A DNA stretch of 64,000 bases, taken from positions 1 to 64,000 of the forward strand of contig JAVTVY010017448.1 of assembly GCA_036873755.1 (NCBI GenBank), written 5' to 3'. The DNA comes from Hanleya hanleyi. Lineage: Eukaryota > Mollusca > Polyplacophora > Lepidopleurida > Hanleyidae. Under the pieces are notes generated by a model that saw only the letters and a list, made by a program, of their open reading frames with translations, made no database searches and was not told the origin of the DNA. Positions 53,921 to 64,000 of this stretch are shown here, in pieces (position 1 is the stretch's first letter; every line of letters begins with the position of its first letter). Both the position numbers and the translations under genes were made by a program.

Positions 53921-56325
53921 AAAACACTCCGATTGTTTCATTAATAACCTATGTTCACAGAAATATGTCATGCGACAATCGTGTACCATGGTTACCCGAC
54001 ACCCTGATCCCGGAATACAGGAAAACAAATAATCTGAATTAACCAAGGCATTCAATCAGAGCTCCCCAATTGTATGTCGATATAGGATCTTACTTCTTTC
54101 AATTTAATTTCGCGCTCAGTGATCCCCAGTTTATCAATATCTAAGAGCGTTAAGGCACGTGGTCACTGCACACTTGGATGAATCCACTTGTCGAATGACG
54201 GCAGGATCACCGTGTCTATTTTCCCCAAGATATTAATTATACCAGTCCGTAAATATACCCCGTGTTGACATGGTGGAAAACGCTTTCCAAGCCGTTTGCA
54301 CTATCATCGTGGTGTGTATTCGGTTAAAGAAAAAGCTCCTCAATTCAAACGGAAGATATACCGCAATTGCGGGACGCTCGAGTAAATGCAATACCCCACA
54401 GTGGCATATACAATGGGGAAGCGTTGATGCGATATAAATTTCTAACATTGAAAAATACATAACTCCAGGAATGGTTTAGTTAATGACAATAATAATTATA
54501 TGCCAGCAAATAATTGATGATATTGTGAATCATACGATGATTGTTTTACAGTCTGAAATAAGAAGACTGTGCATTTAGCACCTTTTGCTTTCTGTATTTT
54601 GCAAAAGCTTCTTCCATATTGTGTTTAATTTTGATTGGTAGAAAGTGACACAGACTAACGGCATGTTTTCATTTTATTGTTGTGATTCATGATTGCACTC
54701 TCATTATATATACTATTTACACGCGTCCAGGAACTAATTTCACTGCACTTGCAATGGCATTATCTTTTGGGCATATACGCGTTTAAGCAATTTTCAAAAT
54801 ACTGTAACACCAGTAACAACAACAACAACAATAACAGTCGCTTCAATAACCCCTTAATGCGATGTCTAATTCAGTGCAGACAAACCCAGTTGACCGTTTT
54901 GGTGACTTGATGAAAGCAGAATTCAATAGAGATGTGGGATATCGGTTTGAAATGAGAAGCTATCAACATGGACAGCCTTACACTCGAGAGCCATGCAGAG
55001 TCATATTCTCGTGCATGACATCAAACGAAGCTTCGTCTATCTATATACACCGAACTCCATTCAGTTATTGATGCTGATTCAGTGACAGAACTGATTGATT
55101 GATTGATAAACCTTCGGTCTTCGAGCATCTATCTACTGACACAGTTTGAATGAATACTGGAGATTCTTAAAACTGATTTCATAATATGTATGACAGGTCC
55201 GCTTGAAGTAAATTGGGGCTAATGTTAATTTTTCACATCATGATGAATAAGATATGGACTCGGAATGTCGGAACGAACTCTTTGTAGGGTAGGGTGTGTA
55301 GGTTGATAGATGAGATAGTGTTATCGGCCTGAGGATGAATATTTCGCTTTGTCGATCACTTCACATGGCGGAGTGGGATATAATTCATACTAATGGAAGT
55401 GACATCAAAGCTCTTCTCTCTTTTTCGTCATGATGGATTCACTTATTACGTAGGGTAAAATTATTCTGTGAACACGCGTACCTAATTTTATGAGCCATAA
55501 TGGGTGATGGTCAGGTCCTGTTTTTCAATTAGTGGGAGCCCGGATGTAGAGAGATTGGGAGTCGGACGTGTTTTCATTTCGCTACGAGAAATTTGTCTAA
55601 TTCTGCGGATTTCGTCTGATCTTAGCTCTGACTTTTGTGTAATATATTTTGTGAATACTTTTGGCAAATACCTGTGGTGAAAGTTTGGAATTATTTCTCA
55701 GTTTTTTGCTGTTCAGAGCGTTTTTCTGACTTAGTCAGTTTGGCCTGGTTTGGGAAGGCAGAGATCTGTCATTACTACCGTCTCGGTCTTTGTGACCGAG
55801 AGGGTCGGTGGGTTTTTTTTGTCTCTCTCTTCTCTGTTTGTTCGCTGTCTGTAAATATTTCGTATTTTGTTACAATAATACAATACAATACAAATTTTTA
55901 TTTACCCTCGGAATTTCAATACATAAAACGCTAGCTCCATGGAGCTAATTTATCCGAGCTATAGGTTAAAACAGTTAAAACAACAATATATAAATATATA
56001 TACACATACTCACTGAGTTAAAACAATTAAATGCTGGTGTATATATATTTCCTTGTTGCCTTGATCAGGTTTGTAGTTGGTTCGTTTTTCGTTCAGTTTG
56101 GCTTAGGTCGATTTACACATATCTGCGTATATCAGCTAGGCTAAATACATGTACATATTGAAGGTGTATACTGAAGGCTAGCCCTCAGAGTACAAGTTTG
56201 AGCGAGTCTTTTGTTCTCTGTTCTTTTGTTCCTCGGCATTACCCAGCAACGGGCCAGGTTTAGAACTGGGCTATTGTTCGGCCGAGACCTGAGGTTCAGA
56301 GAGAGTGTATTGTTGTACTGCTTAT
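53921..56325. other. No supported gene
   Basis: Several short frames. One near 55,740-55,800 (AEICHYYRLGLCDREGRW) has a C/H spacing faintly like a CCCH finger of LINE ORF1, but it stands alone. An ATACAATACAATACAA run at 55,878-55,893 followed by TTTTTATTTACC resembles a retroposon tail. Confidence 0.3.
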
Positions 56326-56329
56326 AGAT

Positions 56330-56975
56330 ATTTTTATCATTTAGAAAGTGATCGTATAACAGCTAGTATTTTCGTTATTTTGGGATAACACTATCTTAGA
56401 ATAGCACAAATTCTAGTGCTGAAAATTTGGTCGAGTCCCGTGCGGGATTCGAACAAGCGATCCCAGAGTCAGGCACCTAATCGCCAGCACTGTATGTCGG
56501 CGAGTGGGAGGCCCGTTGGCCGAGTGGTTTAGATCGCCGACATATAGTGCTGGCGATTAGGTGCCTGACTCTGGGGTCGCTGGTTCGAATCCCGCACGGG
56601 ACTCGACCAAATTTTCAGCACTAGAATTTGTGCTATTCTAAGATAGTGTTATCCCAAAATAACGAAAATACTGTTATACGATCACTTTCTAAATGATAAA
56701 AATATATCTATTCAGCTTTGGGAGCTGTGTCATCACGATTATCAGAGGGGTTCTGTATGTTTGCTTTCAAGACTACCGGTCTGCTACCTCCTATTTTTGT
56801 GGGAGGCCCGTTGGCCGAGTGGTTTAGATCGCCGACATACAGTGCTGGCGATTAGGTGCCTGACTCTGGGGTCGCTGGTTCGAATCCAGCACGGGACTCG
56901 ACCAAATTTTCAGCACTAGAATTTGTGCTATTCTAAGATAGTGTTATCCCAAAATAACGAAAATACTGCTTATAT
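56330..56975. repeat. Three tRNA-like SINE copies, two forming a palindrome
   Basis: Copy 1 (minus, about 56,340-56,495), copy 2 (plus, about 56,506-56,700) and copy 3 (plus, about 56,801-56,972) each have a head with TTGGCCGAGTGGTTTAGATC and GGTTCGAATCC and a body CAAATTTTCAGCACTAGAAT through AAAATAACGAAAATACTG. Copies 1 and 2 are head-to-head with arms of about 180 bp that extend past the SINE. The anticodon and D arms do not fold like a real type II tRNA, so I do not call tRNA genes. Confidence 0.7.
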
Positions 56976-57137
56976 ATAGTTTTCACCTTCACCTTTGGAG
57001 TGAGGCTCCCTCGGGGGGTAGGCAATGTTTACTCTGTGGGGTGGCACAATATTGAGGTTTGTGCGTGGTACTATTTGTAGTTTGTAGTTGTATTGAGATT
57101 CCCTAGTGGGACTTTGAATTTTTATTTTTTTTTTACT

Positions 57138-57585
57138 ATGGCCTTTAGAAAGTTTGATAGGTCACTGAGCCTAAAACTTCAAGGTCTAGAGAAAGCTAAT
57201 GCGATTGATATATATCGCGCATTAAAAACAGTTTTTTAACCAAATTGAGGAGGAGCCGTCAATTTGGATTCGCATTGTGGATATGGCTGTAGACACACAC
57301 GCCACTGCTATCCAGACAGATGGGCAGGATGAAGAGATCTTATAGAAGGCCTATATCAACATGCAACCCCGAATCATAAAATCTGGAATGGCTCTGTATG
57401 AAAAATATACCTTGATTCCTCTTGAAATGAACAGCGACCCTAAGCATAGGGCCATCATGAAAACCAAGAGCTACTTAGAAGAGGATATTGGGTTACCGCC
57501 CAAAGAGGCCCTAAAATGCTATCAAGATGCGGAAACAGCTGTTCAAAGATATGTTGCCCTCGGACTTTCCCGGATGTGTATATAG
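57138..57585 (+). pseudogene. Unidentified pseudogene
   Basis: Frame begins MAFRKFDRSLSLKLQGLEKA, shifts once near 57,236, continues EEEPSIWIRIVDMAVDTHAT, meets a TAG near 57,345 and then reads INMQPRIIKSGMALYEKYTL and YLEEDIGLPPKEALKCYQDA to a stop at 57,585. Codon-like structure on both sides of the lesions suggests a real gene that decayed. AATAAA is at 57,830. It lies next to SINEs. It may be a retroelement Gag or ORF1, but no zinc knuckle is visible. Confidence 0.4.
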
Positions 57586-58430
57586 TGAGTCTGACGAGGA
57601 AGGAGGGCTCATTTTTACTGGATAATAAGAAGAACAGAAAATCTGACGGTGATTTACGAAGTTTCTTGTCGAATGATGATAAAAAAAATAAAGCGAAAAG
57701 ATGTCGAAGATGACCGAAGATGAACGTCAAGAATGCACGATCAATAGCAAAAGCAAGATTAAAACTGATATCACTCTAATTTTATGACTTGTAAACATCC
57801 CCAGCTTGGGTACGACGTAACATTGGAGAAAATAAAATATATAAAGACTTGTGAACGTGCTGATGACTCTCTCTTTCTCTCTCTCTGATGTCGACGGGCG
57901 TTGAGACGGACGTTTGCGGGCGTCAGCGGATGTTTGCGGGCGCTAGCGGGTCCAAGCGGATATCAACCTCTACTAGCAATTAACGTTTCTTCAAGAATGA
58001 TACAATAGCCATAAAACTGCGAGCGATCATTATAGTCCAGCCAATCTACGGTCAAAAATAGCCCAACCTGGAACAAATTGCAACAGAAATAATTTCGAGC
58101 ATCTGGTTCAGAGAGCTTTGGTGTATAACATATCAAAAGTCCTAAGCTGTTGCTGCGGTGGAAAGCGGTGAAATTTATAGCTGAATCAGGGGTGTTCAAA
58201 AGCCGATTTTGGAGAAAATAACGTCAGAAAAATACGGCCGTTTAGGGGGTGGAGTAGATTAATCTTGAAATATATGTACATTTATGCGATTTCCATGAAA
58301 TGCTTCATCTACTTCATGACATAGTGATAGCTTCTCTCCCCAAAGAAAGAAGATTTCGTGCTATTGAACAACATTCAAATCAATAGGGTGGACATCACGA
58401 GGCCAACTTTTAGCCTCAACTTTTACTATC
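57586..58430. other. No supported gene
   Basis: 57,960-58,150 is similar in inverted orientation to 63,350-63,540 (CTTAGGACTTTTGATAT and TCTGTTGCAATT(A/T)GTTCCAGGT blocks), so it is a dispersed repeat. GCGG(A/G)CGT(T/C)-type short repeats occur at 57,890-57,950. Confidence 0.35.
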
Positions 58431-58433
58431 TAT

Positions 58434-58870
58434 AGTCGATCTGTAACCTCATTCCTATCCGCGACGTTTCGGCCAAGATATCAGCTAATACTTTTCGTAG
58501 AGCTGTGAAAGTTAGTATATCATCCTAACCAATTTTGTATACTTTTCTGTCAAAGTTTCAACAAAATATGTGCAAAATCACAGAAAGTCGCCAATACAGG
58601 CCATGTTATTTTACTGATGACGTCGGGCGGCCAGGTCGTATACTGCAACGTTGAGAAGACGACGTTATTGTGACCAGAAAATAACCTGGGCGGTATGGAC
58701 AAATTTCTTTAGTTTTTAATGTATATTGTTGAAACTTTCACAGAAAATTATACAAAATAGGTTAGGACGATGTAGAAAGTTCCACTGCTTTACAAAAAGC
58801 ATCAGCAGATACTTTGGCCGAAACGTCGCGGATAGGAATTATGTTATAGACAGGTTTCATCTGTAATTGC
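58434..58870. mobile_element. Inverted-repeat (MITE-like) element
   Basis: The arms, about 120-140 bp (58,439-58,560 and 58,730-58,868), share TCCTATCCGCGACGTTTCGG and TTCTGT(C/G)AAAGTTTCAACAA with moderate divergence, around a ~170-bp centre. No ORF. Ends not precisely defined. Confidence 0.6.
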
Positions 58871-60814
58871 CCATATTTCAATTGCTGGGTTTATAATGCA
58901 ACACACTATTTTTCAGTTGGCATCGAGTAGGAATGCGAATTTGGTTCACAGATTTAAGAGTGAGATCAAACAAATCCGTATGCTCTTTATATTTCAGGGA
59001 ATATTCGACGTTAAATGCAGTTGAAGAAAGGGAGGTCACACATTACCGCATTCATTATGTTTGTACGGATTGGAAATCTGAAGAAATTCACCCCATAATA
59101 GTGAAGTTCCTTTAACTTTGGAAAGGTGAAACAGAGAAAATTCAACACACCTAGTTTATTTTGATCATGTAGCTGCACACTTCGCTTTTCGGAGGATTAC
59201 ACTTCTGTCCGATATGAACCATTTTATGGGTGTTCATTGCATACAAATCAACCTGTCACTCATTGGGCAACTATCTTCTAATATGCTGGGCATTTTTGAG
59301 GAGCAAGACCTCAGAATTGTCCGTTATTTTCAGGAGAAAGGTCAATTAATCAGCAAAACGCCTTGGTAATACGGTGTGACCTTGGCCTAATTTACCGGAT
59401 AATTCACATTATCTGAAGTATTCAGAAAAAGATTTTCAATTATTTAGAGTAGTTTTAGCATTTTCATCCTGTTGACATAATCCTGTTCAGGAGCAGAATT
59501 TCCGAGTCGCCCTGTTACCACCATTTTCCCAGTCCTTTTTCCCAGTCCTTTTTCCCATTTGTCTCAAAAAAGATGATTATCAACAGTTCCAATTTTGGTG
59601 ATCTCCGTATTCTGCATTGTATTGTCCGATATCTGAAACATTATCACACATGAGCGGAAGACGATACAGATTTGGACTCCAAAATCCTCACAAATCTATA
59701 TTAGATTCCCATTCTCGATCGTTCCCCTATCTAAGAACAAATAAAGAAAACGAAGGTTAGAAAAATACAAATCCGGTGATATGGAGTGATGACGTCACTG
59801 TCATCCGAGCAGCCGACAACATTCGGTTGGTATATCTGATAGAGTATGTCGCAGCTAAACAGTTATGTGTAGAAGGTTTCAGCTTGTGTATAACCTATGT
59901 CCTGTCGGCCTTTGATACAAATCATTTAATGCTCAACAACTTGCCCAAATCAGGGTTTCAGGTAATTCCTTACAAAGTCAATCAATTTTAATTAAAAAAT
60001 TAGCTGTAACCGTGAAATTGTAATGCATTTTTATTGCTTATTATTCTCAACGAACTCATAGCTATATTTCATCCTCTTCTTTGGCATTCAGGGACCCCTG
60101 ATTCAGTCCAAGTGTGATCGCCGATCTATAGGTGTGAATCAATTATTACATTTTCTAGAAGCTTCTTCTGAATTTTCCACCTGTCTATTATATCGAATTG
60201 AGGTGCCAGCGACATTGCGTGGTGTCGTCGATTACGCGATTTTTGAGGCGATTCAGCTCTAACCCCAGCCAGTGACAGTCCGTCAGAAGTAACACATCGT
60301 CATGGCGCAAGAGGTTATGGAGCGGACTAGGCTAGGCAGTGCAGATTCATTGACCTGGTTTGATAGAATTATCGTCATTACTGTAATATCAAATCTACTT
60401 TATCCATAAACAATTATTGTTACCATACAATGAGCAAGGAAATTTATTTATGTGCCTCACACGAAAGTTTTACTTCTCATATATAATCAGCTACTTCAGT
60501 ACATTCATCTTTGTGGCGGCGTTAAATCTTTACTTGACGGGGTCGATTTAGGATTCACAACCCGACAGACCCATTGTCGATACTATCTACAAATAGCTGA
60601 GACTCACCACACTACATTTCTGGATGGATACCTGTGATGAACCCAAAGTGTCTATCTGGCTATTCTGCTGACATATCACACTCAAGTGATAATTCTAGTC
60701 ATTGATCTAAATTCTGATAAACAAAATTGGAGATTGTTTTCAAATAAATGGTTAATAGTTGATCCCACAAATCCATCTTAGCTAATTGGAATAAATTATA
60801 TCCGGGTGGAAAGA
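58871..60814. other. No supported gene
   Basis: Short frames only (58,933-59,115; 59,776-59,991; 60,452-60,637), none recognisable. A CCCAGTCCTTTTT direct repeat lies at 59,528-59,556. Confidence 0.3.
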
Positions 60815-60820
60815 GGATAT

Positions 60821-61230
60821 TACGGAAGCATAGATAGGACATGGGTGAAAATTATTTTTCCGTTCACGAAATTATCTCCGACCCGGAGATAATTATCTTC
60901 GACCCGGAGATACATCTCCGACCCGGAGATACATCTCCGACCCGAATTATCTGCGACCCGGAGAAACTTATCTCCGACCCCGAGATACATCCCTGACCCG
61001 GAGATAATGTTCTCCGACCCAGAGATGATTGACCAATGGTGTTGCAGCGATCGTTACCGCAGCTCGACTCTCATTGATCAATTATCTTCGGGCCGGAGAT
61101 GTATCTCGGGGTCGAAGATGTATCTCCGGGTCGGAGATAATTTTCTCCGGGTCGGAGATGTATCTCGGCGTCGGAGATAATTTCGTGGACGAAAAATAAT
61201 TTTCACCCATGTCCTATCTATGCTTCCGTA
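60821..61230. mobile_element. 410-bp foldback MITE with exact 6-bp target duplication
   Basis: It starts TACGGAAGCATAGATAGGAC and ends with the complement at 61,230, flanked by GGATAT at 60,815-60,820 and 61,231-61,236. Inside both arms, repeated (A/T)TCTCCGACCCGGAGATA-type units (each itself a small palindrome) fill most of the element, with a ~60-bp unique centre near 61,030-61,080. The minus-strand frame across it is an artefact of the repeats. Confidence 0.88.
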
Positions 61231-61236
61231 GGATAT

Positions 61237-62128
61237 CAACAGAATCGGACGAAAAACACCAGGAACATAGACTATAAAGGGGAAAACATGATTGAACAGA
61301 AAATAAGCTCGCAATACCTCCATAGTACAGTGTAATACGCACCTCTGCATAATATGACCATTAAATATGCTCCTAAGCCACCTAGGATAGAGAACTGAGA
61401 CATATCGCATTATGTATTTGGCATTATCTAAAAATGAGAACTCCTCGATCTGTTCCATCATGACATAAAATCCCTTTTTTGATGGCTGGAGGATTTCTGA
61501 AATGGAAATATGTTTAAGATATAAACTGTTTGATCTGCTACGATTACACCTTATGTGAATTTAATCATGTTCAAGTGAGATGGCCAATAAAACATTCAAG
61601 TTGATAGATGAAAGACAACCAAACTATTTTGATTGACCAATAAGGGTAGCTATGTTAATATTTTCACCATGCCTCACGGTCAGTTTTATACAACAGTGCT
61701 TGTAATACACGTGATAAAATACATCGTCTGAAAGTCTGAAAAGTCTGAAAGTTTCAGTTTCTAGTCTCCTTCCATTCTGAAGTTACGGTGAAGGACGTAT
61801 GGTCATTTTTTCGGGGGCGGGGAGCGCTTTATCTCGCGTTTATTGGTGTGACATCCAAACTTGGCACACCCGTGTGAGAATGCGCACATTTTGGCGCGTA
61901 CGCGTTTCCATACATTTTGCCGCAGTGCCATATATGGATGAAGGAAAGGGGGCGGTGAACATTCACGTTTCAGCCGTGCAGTTAACGAAACAGTGATTCG
62001 TAAGTGTGTTATTCTGACTCATCGGCAGTATATCTGCAAAATGCATAGCTCTGGAAAATTGGAAAACAACGAGCAATTCATCAATTATACGATACGGCCG
62101 TAGGCCTACTGCGTTGACAGCAATATAG
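61237..62128. other. No supported gene
   Basis: A minus frame at 61,240-61,461 and a plus frame at 61,799-61,996 lack recognisable features. Confidence 0.3.
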
Positions 62129-63016
62129 CATGACTGCCCGGTTATTGGACACTTTTTATGAATGAGAGTCTGCAGGTCGGCCATGCGACCACGTATGGCC
62201 GAGAAAGTAACACTGGATTAAAGACTACATCTTTAGTGATAAATCGTCATAAAAAAATATTGAAGAAAAAATACGGGGGAAGACTGGGAATAGTTGAAAC
62301 GCAGGGACCATCCACGGTATGAAAATGCAAGTTTGCGCCCAGTTATTGGACACTTTTTCAGTGATGGATTTATTTGAAACTAATCCACTTATTTTCAAAT
62401 TGTTTGCCCCACAGTCTTTAGTAAACCTCCAAGAATATTTAAACATGAATCCGCACTGTAGCCCACAAATGGGTTTTGGAATAGCGTCGAATATTGAACC
62501 CGGTCCCAAATTTCGCAGTTTTTGGGAGTGTCCATTATCCTTGGCTGTCAATCAATGCTATTGCCAGTGTGAGCCACATGTCGTGCTATCGTAAACTGGC
62601 TGCTCCCAGTATTCTTCTATTTTTAGACCGAGTGGCGGGTAGAAATATACATCGTCTGCCAAACGCCTGTCGCGTTGCACACCGAGATTCAGACTGAAGA
62701 TTCTCTATATTTGTGGGAACATTTTCAGTTAAATTTCGTTGAATTTAATCAAACCTGCAATCAGGAATAATACTGAGAAACTGGAGGAAATTTTCTGACG
62801 CATTTTTTTACCCAAATTTGTGACACTATTTCCGACCCGCACGAGGGCTAAACGTGCACAAATTCCGTGAGTAAACAGAAATTTATTAGCATGTCTTTGT
62901 AACTCAACTGTAAAATTAAATTTGTATTGCAGTTGTCATGTAATATTCCCAGAAAATAGCCCCGCTGGGTCTAGGTGTCCAATAATAGGGCCTGTCCAAT
63001 AACCGGGCAGTCATGC
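62129..63016. mobile_element. TIR element with TA flanks, 888 bp
   Basis: It begins GCATGACTGCCCGGTTATTG and ends with its complement CAATAACCGGGCAGTCATGC, each flanked outside by TA, as in Tc1/mariner-type target sites. A related internal CCAGTTATTGGACACTTTTT is at 62,340-62,359. Frames inside are short and unrecognised, so it is non-autonomous. Confidence 0.7.
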
Positions 63017-64000
63017 TAATAATATTGCAACAACAGCGCCGTGAAATGGCAGAGAAAAGTACCTCATGTGAATATATTCTCAATTTTACGATATTACAGA
63101 ATGCTCATCAACCATCAGTGTACAGAACATGAATTAGGAGCATCCACCAGTCTCGAATCCACCACCGGGTGCAAATAGGTTTCGGTTGTTTACATCGATC
63201 AGCTGATCGGATTCGTCAACAACGCGGTGGTGTAAAGAGGAGTAGTCTCCCTTGCAACGTATGGTAGCCCGTTCGAAACAGAATATTGCTACATGCGTGG
63301 TGGGATTTTATAATGCTAAATTTTAAATGTTCCACCACTCAGATTTCTTAGGACTTTTGATATATTGTTTGTAAAGTATTATTAGTCATGTTACCGGAGA
63401 GATACTTTCTGTTGCAATTAGTTCCAGGTCAAAGCCTAAATTGACTTGACTATTAGCAATGTACACTACAATAGAAAGCGCTGTCCGATGAATGACATGT
63501 CCAAACTTGGACGGAGTGGACAATAGGAGCAATTAACGTTCCACCGAACACGATACAATAGGCATTGTACTGCGGACGACCATTAACAATGCTTACTCCA
63601 TGGGTGATGTATAGAGGTGTTGCAGAGATGGTCAGCAACACAATGCACTGCCCGGTGCATAGGGGTGATTATCGTTGTGGTGAATATGGTAAATGAACGT
63701 TGGTGCCAATCTCCCATATTAATTAAGTGCAATTAAGCGTATCGGCTGTCAATAGCTGTACAATGAATGAAAAGAAATCGAGAAATAATTGGTACTCGGG
63801 TAATTCTTATTATCTTATTATCAGTTCACTGGCACCCTTGGTGCAATTACATGATAATTATCTCGGTGACCCCTATTTTTCGCCCCGTCTCAATTACTTT
63901 TAATTATTTATCACGGATCGTAATTACTCTTAATTATTCATTATTACCGTCTCAATGCAATTCAACATACCTGTCTTTCCTTTGACACGTTCGCCGTATT
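63017..64000. other. No supported gene
   Basis: 63,350-63,540 is the inverted partner of 57,960-58,150. The last 200 bp are AT-rich with TAATTA(C/T)TTTTAATTATT(T/C)A-like direct repeats (63,890-63,945). Confidence 0.3.

Noticed and set aside
54862..55071. Possible small gene at 54.9-55.1 kb
   Set aside because: A 69-codon frame without a domain, promoter or conserved feature that I can see.
56506..56595. tRNA gene candidates (three tRNA-like heads)
   Set aside because: A and B boxes are present, but the D arm and anticodon arm do not fold with a 7-base loop, and all copies share a non-tRNA 3' body, so they are SINEs.
1..64000. CRISPR arrays, rRNA genes, bacterial-type operons
   Set aside because: Nothing in the sequence supports them. 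The tandem arrays have eukaryotic satellite or transposon character.

Overview
The window looks like repeat-rich nuclear DNA from an invertebrate, most likely a mollusc and probably a gastropod. It is AT-rich and shows no bacterial-style operons. It carries tRNA-derived SINEs of a type I associate with molluscs, Penelope-like and other reverse-transcriptase retroelements, remnants of LINE and Ty3/gypsy elements, foldback elements, minisatellites, and one large Polinton/Maverick (adintovirus-like) element. I see no convincing host gene. The organism call is inference from repeat types, not from a marker gene.

Layout. 1-7 kb: nested retroelement wreckage, namely a LINE endonuclease fragment and several copies of an RT family (called family A here) and a related tandem family (family B). 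7-14 kb: mostly unassignable, with a Penelope-type RT fragment (9.6-10.3 kb), a gypsy RT fragment (11.9-12.0 kb) and a SINE with 13-bp target duplications (12.26-12.63 kb). 14-19 kb: the 5' region of family A, two more family A insertions, and a zinc-knuckle ORF1 pseudogene broken by them. 19.5-26 kb: a 34-bp tandem array, a 2.35-kb foldback region, a family B dimer and a 38-bp minisatellite.

29,784-49,452: a Polinton of 19.67 kb with long terminal inverted repeats (AG...CT ends). The left arm holds a rightward DNA polymerase B gene. A leftward block (42.0 to 33.2 kb) holds a PC4-like gene, integrase, a membrane protein, the packaging ATPase, two small conserved proteins, penton, a basic core-like protein and the major capsid protein. 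The right third holds a Q-rich gene, two divergent RING-finger genes around a 1.2-kb palindromic promoter region, and a gene fusing a CARD death-fold domain to a PC4-like DNA-binding domain. Capsid, penton and polymerase are broken by stops, frameshifts, a retroelement insertion and a probable deletion. Integrase, ATPase, both RING genes and the CARD gene are open.

49.5-64 kb: a family B copy, a 2.6-kb foldback element, a palindromic cluster of tRNA-like SINEs, an unidentified pseudogene, and three short inverted-repeat elements, one with an exact 6-bp target duplication.

How the Polinton genes would have worked together: integrase and protein-primed polymerase for mobility and copying; ATPase, capsid, penton and core-like proteins for particle assembly; CARD and RING proteins plausibly for interfering with host death or innate signalling (inference). 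The copy cannot replicate or assemble by itself as it stands.
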